DNA from: Amoebidium appalachense
Taxonomy: Eukaryota > Ichthyosporea
Assembly: GCA_963693365.1 (NCBI GenBank)
Contig: CAVNZM010000007.1
Span: 7,068,001 to 7,132,000, forward strand
DNA length: 64,000 nucleotides
Direction: 5' to 3'
Position numbers and translations under genes: made by a program. Positions 54,004 through 64,000 of this stretch are shown piece by piece (positions within the stretch are counted from its first letter, which is position 1; every line of letters starts with the position of its first letter). The notes under the pieces were generated by a model that ran no database searches, was not told the DNA's origin, and saw only the letters and a program-made list of their open reading frames with translations.

Positions 54004-57000
54004 GTTCAGTGTGTATTACAAGGCGCAAAGCCCTATTCTGAGTGTTATGGCTGGTAAGACAAACGTTAAGGCCCCTATAGAGGGTATGGTCACCTCGTAA
54101 GATTCCTCTGTTTCTGGCTTGGTATGATGTTGAGATCGAGATGGATAATGGGCGGACACTCCAATACACAACGGGTAGTTCCAAAGTCTTCCCCTGTCAG
54201 CAATGGAAAGGTCTCAATCACCATCGATCAGGACACACGAAATAACGACGTTTAGTGGCACATTAAAACAAAAAAAAACGTATGCATACTCTAACCAAGC
54301 GGAAGAATATAGCCGTGGAGAGGTGAGCGAAAGGAGAGAACGGTAGAAAGATGTCGAAATCTGGCTCGTGGGTTATTGTTTTTCGGGCATCTTCCCGACA
54401 ATTGCAAAGACTTAGGGCAGAAAGCAATAAACATCAAGGAGAACTATTCTGTTCTGCCTTTCAATACAATGCCGTCTGTGTAGGAAACGTGTGTAGCGAC
54501 GTATAGGAAACGCCGGGGTAACCTGAGTAGACTAGACATACAGTCACAAAAAGATCACGGCAAGCCTCAGTCAGTCAGTGCGTTTGTGCGCGAGTCGTTG
54601 ACCTGTGAACTTTCAAGTTGCCAAAGTCTCCCTCTTGTCCATAAATGGGCCGGGTAGAGCCAACCGGACCAACTTGGGAAAGACCGGCTTATGAGCCACC
54701 AAGCGGATCATATAATGCACGATTGCATGTGTGAATAAACAATATAAAAAAACTGGAAAAAACCATGATAATGGATTTTACACGAATAAAAGTTGTTAAG
54801 GCATGGAATTTGAAATTTTTTTCGACACGAAGAATATGAAATCTAACACCGAAAACACTGTTCCTTTGTTGACTGTGAAGAATTTAGAAAAGGGTACTAC
54901 GGTGACTTCCTATTGGTACCTAGAGGACAACCCCCTAAACATGATAGGGGCGAACAAGGGGTCCATAGAAGATTTTCACATGTAATTTGATAAACACAAA
55001 TTACAATATTATATACTTAAGTAATAATTTTATGTGCGCTTCACTTATTGCTTACTAAATTACTTCTATATGATAATTATATTTATTCTTATTATATATT
55101 GGCTTCAGTTTTGAGCATAACAGCCATAAAACAGCTAGACGTAAGTTTCTGACCTTGACGAGCCCCATGAGACCGAGTTGTTATAAATTTTGAGTCTACG
55201 TAGCAAAAGGTTTATCAGAATGCCGGATGTCATTGCTTCACGCTATACTTACACCTACTGTCTCTGAAATAGTGACCGTAAACAGCATGTCTGTTATCTA
55301 TTCCAATACCTAATCATCCAAAGATTCAAACTTTTCGAAAAGAAAACTGCAGGCAAATATAGCGCCAAACAGTAGACATTGCATCTGTCCGGGAAGTGCT
55401 CATTGATTATATGCGAACCAGCCTGATAGTGTGCGAATCACGTAAGAGATGAGAAGTGCGAGGATTACCTTCGATTGGTCATTGAAGAAAACGTGTGGAG
55501 ACCCATATTTGAGCCCCTTTATCTAAATTTCATGTTTGCAACAGTACTGCAATGCTGAGCATAATCATTGCTGACCACTATGGTAAACGAATCCCCTACA
55601 GAGCTTTATGTATGGGTTGTTTATTTTGGGATTTAAATACTCTTATATAAATTTAAATATCCTATCCGACCCAATCTTGGTGTTGAATATTACTTAGGCT
55701 ATTACTATTAGTATGGACACGGAGAACCAGAAACAATAGATGCCACAACAAGAGTTTTGGGGGATTAGTGGACGGTCCCTAGCATTCCGACGCCGAATGG
55801 CAGCTAATTAGCCTATCTAGGCTATGCACATTGCACACTATTGTTACTCTGCACACCCAGACTATAAATTCTTTTGCTAATTAGGTCATGTTACGTAGGG
55901 CCCCCTTTCGTAAAAACGGTTTTTTTAAATATCCTTATATGGCTAATCTGATTGAACCGTAGCTGGGCCAGCCTGGCTGAGCATGGTGGCACGGCTGAGC
56001 CTCAGGCGCTGGTCCGGCACTTGGCCCGAGCCGGCCCGTGTGGGCCTTTTGCTAGGGAGTCGCTTCGCGTGGATCTAAATATCTAAATACTCGGCGCCGT
56101 TCTCTAAATATCTTAAAGTCTGCTCAATTCGCGTAGAGCAGTTTAGAAACTGAGTTATCTAGATCGTAGATCGCAATTCTATTTGGATAAAGATATGTAC
56201 GCAGGTTCCAAGGACCAATCGTCTCGGGCCCAGACATCTATGTAGAAGACCCCCCCCTCCCCCTCTTCCAGATTCGCCTATCTGGAAGAGGGTCGAAATC
56301 AATCTAGATTTTATGCAAACTTTAAAACGTTAATAGATCGATCGGATTGCGGAAGTTTTATACGTAAATTTAACAATCTAGATATTTAGATATCTAGGGA
56401 TATTTAGATATCTAGATCCACGCGAAGCGGCTAGTACCTACTGCACTGCACTGTACATATGTTTTCGCGCGCCGGTGTACATGAATTACCGTATGGAGTC
56501 ACATCAGTGCTGAAGATAAACGTAAAACGGGTTTATAGCACTATCTGTGTATCTAAATTGACTCTGCATATGACATATCTGGAGAAGCCCTTATTATAAA
56601 AGGCCAGCTGAGTCAGTCGGGCACGAGAGGCCTACAGTAGAGTCGACGTCGAACCAGTCGGGGTTTTCGAACCAGTCGAACCGGACCGCGCACGGTCTGG
56701 CTCAGGCGGCCGGCCCATGTGTCATTTTTGAACTAAGCGTATGATTGGATTACAGAAAAAAAGGCGCGTAAACTGCCCAATCAGCCAACGGCCAGCCCCC
56801 AACTGTACTGTCTGTACATATCGTACGTACACAACACAACAGCAACGGTCACTCAGGTTCCGTGAGTCACGACGCCGTGCGGTCACGGAGTGAAAACTGT
56901 AGGTCTGCGTCGTACGAACAAAAAGTGAACAAACCCCATACGTTTAGCGTAGGTTCTAGTGGTCAGCAGGCTCTATTTTCCATTAGTTGGGCTATGGCCA

Positions 57001-57020
57001 ATGGGAACTAGTTCTCAAAC
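54004..57020. other. AT-richer intergenic region
   Basis: Between divergent genes; nearly free of microsatellites, unlike the rest of the window. A 60-codon plus-strand frame at 54803-54985 (MEFEIFFDTKNMKS...) has an ATG and normal composition but no recognisable family and is not called. Paired ATTGG (about 56743) and CCAAT (about 56780) boxes and a CCAAT near 56998 may belong to the promoter of the gene at 57021. A terminal-inverted-repeat element lies at 56061-56429. Confidence 0.5.
56061..56429. mobile_element. MITE-like element with 29-base terminal inverted repeats
   Basis: The ends 56061-56089 and 56401-56429 are inverted copies matching at 28 of 29 positions; each starts CGCTTCGCGTGGATCTA and continues ATATCTAAATA. 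CTAG occurs on both sides close to the ends (56052-56055 and 56431-56434), a possible target duplication. The 370-base interior has no open frame but holds a short hairpin (CTCTTCCAGAT ... ATCTGGAAGAG near 56262-56290) and several ATATCTAGAT words. Interpreted as a non-autonomous DNA transposon; superfamily unknown. Confidence 0.75.
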
Positions 57021-57754
57021 ATGGACATCCTGCGAAACCAACGACTCAGTACAGTGATTGACGAGCTCCTAGGAACACTCAGTCAAGAGCAAGAGCAAGA
57101 AGTTGTTCCTATGAACCCACACACCCACAATGATGTTGAGGGAGTTGAATGTGAGAGCAATAATCCCGCACAAATACCGCAGACAGACACACGAAATAAC
57201 GCTTCTGGCAACGACCTTTTGGGTGAATCTAACTTGCTGAGACCTGGTGAGAGGGGACTAAGCAAAAAGGTTAAAAAGAACTAGTGAGGCGGAGGGGCTA
57301 CGAGCAGTATTTGCGTAAAAGAAAACCCGATAGTGAACTCGACAACGAGCAGATCAAACGGCGTCGCAAAGTAGAGGAGTCATATGCAAAACGTACTACT
57401 AGTTTCCGATTCTGCAAGTCCTGCCATGAGATGTTGGGGTACAAAACGAAGTATTGTTTTGTGTGCGAGGCCACGAAAGATAAGCAGCGAAAGAGTGAAA
57501 ATGATTTCAGGTACCGCCTGCATGACAAGGTAATAGAAGTCAGCACTGGTAATTTGCCGTTGCCGACTGATCAGCGCGAGATGCTTTCACTGATGGCACC
57601 GCTGTCGTCTTTGAAGGAAGGTGATAGCACAACAACACCGCTATTCTGTAGCCGGCGTACATTCCTGGTCAAGGGCAGCAACCTAAGGGGCGTAGAACGA
57701 CGGTATGTAAAGCATTTTCACACAGTGTGTGTGTCTATGCGTGTGCTTGGAGGA

Positions 57755-57795
<41 letters not shown>

Positions 57796-58394
57796 CTGCG
57801 AGAGAGAGAGAGAGCGAGAGAGAGGGAGGGAGGGAGAGGGAGAGGGAGGGAGGGAGAGAGAGAGTGTGTGTGTGCGCGCGCGCGCGCGTGTGCGTGTGTG
57901 TGTGTGTTGAGGGAATGCACCTGCCAACCTCGGTGACTGGCTGACGGTGTGTCTTCTCCTCGCCTCCCAGCCTCTTCCGCCTGCACGCCTCCCTCTCTGT
58001 GGGTGTCCCGTGCCTGTCTGCCGGCCTGAATACTTGTGCTAGTGCATTCCCCTACCTGTGTCCCTGCCTTTGTGCTGTCTGCCTGTGTTGTGCCTGCCTG
58101 CCTGTGTATGTACTTCTGCCCCGTGTGCTTCCCTACACCTGTGCTTGCCTGCCTGTGTGCCTGCCTGTATGCCTGCCTGTATGCCTGCCTGCCTGTTCTG
58201 CTGAACGCCTGTGTGCTTACGTGCATGTGCATGTACCCACCTGCCTGTGACATTCGGTGTATGCAATTTTTAAGAAAGCTGCAACTTGAGGGTTGACACG
58301 TGCCATACATATGACAGGGGATGGAGGGAAAGAAGGGGGGGGGGGGGGGGGGGGGGGGGGGGGTGTGTGTGTAAGGTGTTGGTGGTAGTCTCTG

Positions 58395-58441
<47 letters not shown>

Positions 58442-58675
58442 GTCTCTCTCTCTCTCTCCCCCCCCCTCCCCCCCCCCCCCCCCCCCCCCTCTCTCTCCCC
58501 CCCTCTCTCCCTCTCTCCCTCTCCCTCCCTCTCTCCCTCTCCCTCTCTCTCTCCTCTCTCTCTCTCTCTCCCCCTCCCCCCTCCCCGGGGAAGGGGGGGG
58601 GGGCAGGGGTTTCTTCTATACACACTTTCTTCTTGCTCCGCTTCTTCTTTTTTGGGAAGGGGGAGGCAGGAAGAA

Positions 58676-58721
<46 letters not shown>

Positions 58722-60493
58722 GTGAAATTTTCCACTACGTGACATGAGTTATTGATGTGTCCTAGAAACGGCACACATGCAATGTTTTTTATTGACACTG
58801 TGCCTTACAGGAGGTTGGTTGTGCTCTACTTTCACAACGGCAAGGTTGTGTCTGGGGAGTGTTCCAGCGAGGACTGTAAGAGTCAAAATACCGCACTTGT
58901 TTGCACGTCGCATGAACCGGCCGGATGTTACCACATTCAACAGGCTATGACTTGGGCTACGACGAGTATGCATTCTCCTCAACCCCCATCCCCCCTTCCC
59001 CCCCCCCCTCTTCTTCTTCCTCTCCGCACCCCCCCCGCTCATCCTATGCAGCTTCTGTATTGTGTTGTGTGCCGTGCATATAAACTTCGTGCTCTGTAAC
59101 AAATTCAACCTCCCCCCCCCCCCCCCCCCTCCCCTCTCCCCCCCCCCCCCCCCCCCCCCCCCCTCCCCTCCCCTCATCCTATGACATGAGCACACGAACA
59201 TGCTTATCCCCACCACCCCCCTTTGATCGTATGACATGTACATGGAGCACACGAATATGCATCTCACCTCCGCCGACCCCCCCCACCCCCCACCCCTCTC
59301 TGGCTTCCCCACGGCTCCTCCCCTCCCATCCCCATCCGTCTTCCCCTTCAGACATTGGGCACAACGAGCCCTCGCCCCCTCCCCCCACCCCCCCCCCCCC
59401 CCCCACCTGAGCCATCCTTCCCCCTCTGTCTTGGCGGAAAAAATTGTATTCTCCCCTCCCTGCCGTTTCACCCATCTCCCCCTCCCCCCTCCCGCCCCCC
59501 CTTCCAGCACACATGCGATCCTCAACCCCCCCCCCCTCCCTGCCCCATACGGGCTGCCCCTTTCCCCGTATGACTTGGGGCACAACAAGCATTATTACAG
59601 CCCCTCCCCCCTCCCCCCTCCCCCCCCCCCCCCCCCCCCCCCCACGTCTACATTCCCTTCTCACCCTCCTTTAGCGTACGAGACCTCCCTCTAGACCGAC
59701 CCAGCACCCCCCTCCCCCTCCCCCCCCCCCCCCTCCTTTTTCTCTTTCCCCCTGTGCTTACTATATAGAGTGATATAGCAAATGCTATGTGGTGTGGTTG
59801 GTTGCACCCATAGTACCTCTTACCCCTTTCTTTTTTTAGCATAACCCCAACTGACTCCCTCTCTCTTCTCTACTATAGACAGAGGCTTCCCCACCTCCAT
59901 TTCCAAGAATAAAACAATCGAAAAGATGTTTTGCCTCTTCATTTCTTTCACGTGAATTTATAATATATATTAACAGGGGTTTTTTGCAGAAGTTGTCCAA
60001 CACACGGTTGGATGCGATGCACCCCCACTGGGCAAATATCCTTGAGAAAAGACACCAAGAATCCCAGCAGAAAATACAGCAACAGAATGTTGAAAATTCG
60101 GTAAAACTCAGCTCAGGTTTAAGGGTGGAGGAGTCAACATTCTACCCCTGAAAACGGGGAAAATGAAACTAATTTTTGGAGTAAGGAGTTTCTGGATCGG
60201 CAGAAAATTGTGGAGCAGTCTGCGGAACGACATGGGTTCAGCCAGGGGAAGAAAGTGATTGATGGCAGAGGAACCGCGACCGGGTGCTATGTAGGTGTGT
60301 GTGCGTGTGGAGGGGGGGGGGGGGGAGGGGGGGGGGAGAGGAGGAGGGGGAGGGGGAGTGGGTTTGCATGAGTGGGTGAATGTTAGGTGGGCGGGCGGGT
60401 GGGTGGGTGGGTGGGTGGGTTGGTGGATGGGTGTCGGTGTATTGTGTGTGTGTGTTGTGTGTGTGTGTGTGTGTGCGTGTTTGTGCGTGTGTG

Positions 60494-60573
<80 letters not shown>

Positions 60574-60730
60574 TTGTGTATGTGTTGGGTCGATGTGTGT
60601 GAGATGTCGTGAAAATGGGCAATATAGTGTGAATATTTTATGGGTACCATTACTTAGAAGGGCCAAGAATGCCTCATGTCTTTGTGAGTGTGGTTGGGCA
60701 CGGGACAGGGGGGCAAGAAGAGGGGGAGGG

Positions 60731-60768
<38 letters not shown>

Positions 60769-60822
60769 GATAAATGGGGGGGGGGGGGGGGGGGGCAGGG
60801 GGAGGGATGGAAAGCAAATCAG

Positions 60823-60881
<59 letters not shown>

Positions 60882-61722
60882 GTATGTGGTACCTAATTAT
60901 TGCCAGCAAACGATTGATACTGGTAGCCCGGTCTTAGTGGGGGAGAGGGGGGGGGGGGGGGGGGGGGGGGGGGGTTGAACTTTTGTTTGGTGCCCTTTTT
61001 GAGTATGGGCATGGAGGATGGGTGGGTTGGTGTTTTTTTTTTTTTTTATCTTTTTTTTTTTTTTTTGCGCAGGGGGGGGGGGGGGGGGGGGGGGGGGGGC
61101 TCTGAAGTGGGTGGTTCAGAAAACAACTGTCTGAGTGGAGCATGTTTGACTGTTGGGGTGGTGTCTTTGTGTGTGGTTCTGTGTGCTCTGTGTGTCTGGC
61201 TGTCTGTGTGTTTATCTGTGTGTGAATGAGTAAATAGATGGGTGGGTGGGTGTAAGTGTGTACATGTGTGCCGAGGAGTGCATAGGCAAGCGTTTTGGGA
61301 AGGACCACACCTGCTCACATTCTCCCCCCCCCCCCCCCTCAATTTTTTCGCAGTGTACGGTGGTGTTGAAACAAGCACAGAAGATGGGGACAAGCATGAT
61401 TCCTCCACAGGGTTTTGTTGTGTCTTTGCACGTTGCAACGAAAACGGTCTTATCACCTCGTTTATCTGCGGGTGTCAAGAAAATCGCTTGCTGAAACGCA
61501 ACGCTAAACCCAAATCCGATGGGGGTTTCGTGAAATGTTTCCACTTTTGGCCCCTTCAGATGTGTTGCTTGACTGAGTGGAAGTTCTTCCAAAGTGGCGG
61601 GTTTTTGCAAGGTGGGTGGGTGGGTGGGGGGGGGGGGGGGGGGGGTGAGTGGATGGGTGTTTTTTTTTGTTTTTTGTTTTTTTTTTGGGGGGGGGGGGGT
61701 ATGTGGGGGTGTGTGTGGGGAG

Positions 61723-61758
<36 letters not shown>

Positions 61759-61952
61759 GGCGCTCTTGTGTGTGTGGGGGGGGTGGGGAGGGGTGGGGGG
61801 AGGCTCGTTTGTGTGTGATGTGTGTGTGTTTATATACTTGTGAGTGGTTTTATTGGCATGTCTAAAGCCAAGGAGTTACTCGACATCCCCCCTTTCAGTC
61901 AACACAGTCAACACCCCCTCCCCGCTACACATACCACAGCCTTTCTGCCCCT

Positions 61953-61983
<31 letters not shown>

Positions 61984-62303
61984 TGCGACAGCTCTCGGCA
62001 TTTGCCAACTATACCATCATCCCCAGCTGATGTTTGACACCTTCAGATTGCGCCTCCCTCACTTGCTTTATCTTATCTCTTTCGTATCATATCAATGATT
62101 CTGCTTCTTATTATTCACTTTTTTCTTTACATTTATTTGTGTTTATTTGCAGGTGCACAGGGATCAGCACCTCCAACCACCGGGGATGCACCAAGTGAAC
62201 ACAGTGTGGGTGACGTGCTAATGGATACAACAGAGGGTGTGTGTTCCCCATATATCCACGATCCTTCCCCTTGATATCCTTTCCCCCCTCCCTCCTCTCT
62301 CTT

Positions 62304-62369
<66 letters not shown>

Positions 62370-62885
62370 CCCTCCCCCCCCCCCCCCCCCCCCCCCCCCC
62401 CCATCTTTCCCCCTTTCGGAACGGGACGCAGCTCAAACTACCCCAGTCAAATGTATAAAAACTGAATGATAATACGTAATACGCCAGCCTAAATTCAGGC
62501 ATTGGCACTTGCACAATGTACAAGATTTCGTGGATGAGCATGTAGTTTTTGTGCACATAAATACGATTGCACTCAAGTATACATCCACAGACAAACATAC
62601 TTGAGAGCACAAGTTAGGCCTCTTCACTGATCCCCCGCCCTCCCCCCACCCCACCTCCCCCCTCCCCCCCTTCCCCCCCTTCTCCACCCCCCCCCCCCCC
62701 CCCCCCCCCCTCCCCTCCTTGCCCTCTCCCCCTCTCCCCACTCCCGACCCCAACCTGCCCCTCTTTCCCCCCGCATCCTTCCCCGATCACCATATGCTAT
62801 ATGTTAGATGAGAAGCTGCAAAGAAAGTAGCCCCAATCCATCAACACTTGGAAGGGCACATGGACATAAAAAACACGAAACACAC

Positions 62886-62933
<48 letters not shown>

Positions 62934-63328
62934 ACACACACACACATGCGTACGTCATGAACATACACACGTGTACACATGAAAACACAGATTCACAACA
63001 ACTGCACACATAGACGTGTATGCACACACATGCCTACACGAGCACACGTATGCTTGCTTGCACGTCACCATGGACACAAGTGCATGCTTGTGACGGTACA
63101 ATCTGATCCCCCCACCACCACCACCCACCCCAACCTCGAAACACTCACACAAACGCACACACGTACACACACTCACTCTCTCTTTCTCTCCCATCTCTCA
63201 CACTCACACACACACTCATACGCAGTGAATACAAACACACACACACACACACACACGCAACATCCCTTCGCTACTGACACGCGCAAACTACAGGTAGTGG
63301 GTGCGCCCTGCCTGCCCATGTTCTATGA
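57021..63328 (+). CDS. Zinc ribbon plus SWIM-type zinc protein, function unknown
   Basis: Likely exons: 57021-57246, 57285-57702, 58811 to about 58965, about 59974/59990-60294, 61354-61611, 62153-62236 and 63294-63328, roughly 490 residues. Seen in order: an acidic Gln-rich start; a basic stretch (KRKPDSE, IKRRRKVEE); FCKSCHEMLGYKTKYCFVC, a C-x2-C-x10-C-x2-C zinc ribbon; a cluster C-x4-C-x7-C-x2-H-x5-C-x-H (ECSSEDC to GCYH); and a clear SWIM motif CxC-x18-CxH (CGC ... KCFH, exon 61354-61611). Phases agree at 57702/58811, 60294/61354, 61611/62153 and 62236/63294. The 57246/57285 join needs a 38-base intron. The exon near 60000 has two candidate frames and a shift near 60120-60150, which may be an assembly error or decay. 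SWIM clusters occur in transposases (MULE, KDZ) and in DNA-binding host proteins; I cannot decide which. Confidence 0.5.
57757..57895. repeat. (GA)n / GGGA / (GT)n compound repeat
   Basis: GA repeats, GGGAGAGGGAG-type purines and a GT/CGCG tract directly behind the exon ending at 57702. It is followed at 57990-58210 by a CCTG-rich stretch (repeats of GCCTGCCTGTGTG type). Confidence 0.85.
58395..58572. repeat. (CT)n with embedded C-run
   Basis: CT repeats (58396-58458), a C-rich tract, then further CT/CCCT to 58572, inside the intron before the exon at 58811. Flanked by long G-runs at 58336-58362 and 58677-58720. Confidence 0.9.
59172..59690 (+). repeat. Degenerate minisatellite resembling the adjacent exon end
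   Basis: Diverged units at about 59178, 59228, 59350 and 59567 share TATGAC(A/T)TG(G/A)GGCACA and AACAAGCAT, each followed by a C-rich tract. The exon end at 58946-58970 (CTATGACTTGGGCTACGACG and AGTATGC) looks like a member of the same family, so the array may derive from exon/intron-border sequence. Confidence 0.5.
60430..60600. repeat. (GT)n tract preceded by GGGT tetramers
   Basis: GGGT tetramers (60391-60420), then GT with TTG and CGT interruptions and a pure GT tract at about 60496-60570, directly after the donor at 60295. Confidence 0.9.
62303..62402. repeat. (CT)n then C-run
   Basis: About 65 bases of CT followed by a C-rich run, in the intron after the exon ending at 62236. Confidence 0.9.
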
Positions 63329-64000
63329 AACGGTGCCTACTCATGACGCCTGAGGCTCAAACGGTTGGCTATCGTGCTGTGCTATGCACGGTTTGAACCC
63401 AGGGGAAAGTGGAGGCTAACATATGTCTTCCAAGAGAAGGCTAATGAAGTTGAGGCTGGATTAGTTAAGGTTGATTGTCGAAGTTCTATAATTTTTGTAT
63501 GACTAGCATGATTGAGATTATATTAGTATAGCTCATTATTAGACCAGATTGATTTTTGATGATTGACCGCTTTTTAAGGTTTTGCTATCTGGTTGAAAAA
63601 GTTCTTGAATGATTCGTTTCCGAAAAAACGCATTTATCCACAAAATATCCTTCCTGCTCGTGCGTCACAACTAGCGAATTGTGCCGCTGCTTTTCACCTG
63701 AATATAGGGGGGGGGGGGGGGGGGGGGGGGGGGGAGGGATTTGGTGTGAGGGATTGGAAATAACGACAACAAGGTTTCTTTTTCTTTCAATGGAAAATAC
63801 GTAATAGTGGATCCCTCCGTGTGGTTTTGACTTTTTTCCTTGTCCCCCCCTCCCCCCCCCCCCCCCCTCCCCCCCGCTTTTCTCTCTTTTTGGTGGTGGT
63901 GGTGGTGGGGGGGGGGGGGGGGGGGGGTTGATTACGTCTGGTAGGGCATAGGTTCACACATGCGGTGGCATAGATATGAACACGATCAAAACCATGTGTT
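63329..64000. other. 3' flank, no further gene seen
   Basis: Follows the last proposed stop codon. Unique AT-richer sequence to about 63700, then G-run, C-run, GGTGGT and G-run blocks. A GGTTTGAACCC word at 63389 resembles a polymerase III B box, but the surrounding sequence does not fold as a tRNA. Confidence 0.5.

Noticed and set aside
54803-54985. 60-codon plus-strand frame with ATG
   Set aside because: Short, isolated, AT-rich context and no recognisable features.
55950-56060. Alu/7SL-like wording (GGCTGAGCATGGTGGCACGG)
   Set aside because: Similarity is limited to a few short words, with no A-tail or second monomer.
63350-63410. tRNA-like A-box/B-box pair (GGTTTGAACCC)
   Set aside because: The T-stem and acceptor stem do not pair, so neither a tRNA nor a clear tRNA-derived repeat is supported.

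Overview
This is a 64-kb piece of a eukaryotic nuclear genome. The genes carry many spliceosomal introns (GT-AG, often GTATGT or GTGAGT donors). The non-coding DNA is saturated with (CA)n, (CT)n and long poly-C/poly-G runs. No bacterial operons, CRISPR arrays, rRNA or convincing tRNA genes were seen. The gene content (TmpA-type membrane flavoproteins, an ADCK-type UbiB kinase, a BRCA1-like protein with a 53BP1-type Tudor domain, a single-finger C2H2 protein) suggests a unicellular eukaryote, perhaps close to animals and fungi. I cannot name the lineage from sequence alone.

Layout. (i) 1-2.8 kb: mostly repeats plus one possible orphan exon. (ii) 2.87-11.63 kb: two three-exon TmpA-like genes facing each other tail to tail, with identical intron phases, near-identical 3' halves and mirror-image promoters. 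(iii) 11.6-15.4 kb: intergenic. (iv) 15.4-28.45 kb, minus strand: an 18-exon ADCK1/ADCK5-like UbiB-family gene whose reading frame joins across all 17 introns to give 525 residues. (v) 28.5-31.0 kb: divergent intergenic region. (vi) 31.0-47.5 kb, plus strand: a gene of about 14 exons encoding RING - disordered - 53BP1/Crb2-type Tudor - Pro/Ser/Thr-rich - tandem BRCT. (vii) 51.2-54.0 kb, minus strand: a two-exon C2H2 zinc-finger protein whose finger is split by the intron. (viii) 54-57 kb: AT-rich intergenic DNA with a clear terminal-inverted-repeat element. (ix) 57.0-63.3 kb, plus strand: a multi-exon gene of unknown function with a zinc ribbon and a SWIM-type zinc motif, with one frame problem.

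The most interesting item is the RING-Tudor-BRCT gene. Its ends resemble BRCA1/BARD1 and its middle carries the chromatin reader typical of 53BP1/Crb2, functions that are on separate, opposing proteins in animals. A second theme is how repeats and genes interlock: many splice sites sit directly against (CA)n/(GT)n or poly-C tracts, and introns carry several dispersed or tandem repeat families. Exon boundaries are deduced by eye from frame continuity and splice motifs; no search or transcript data was available.
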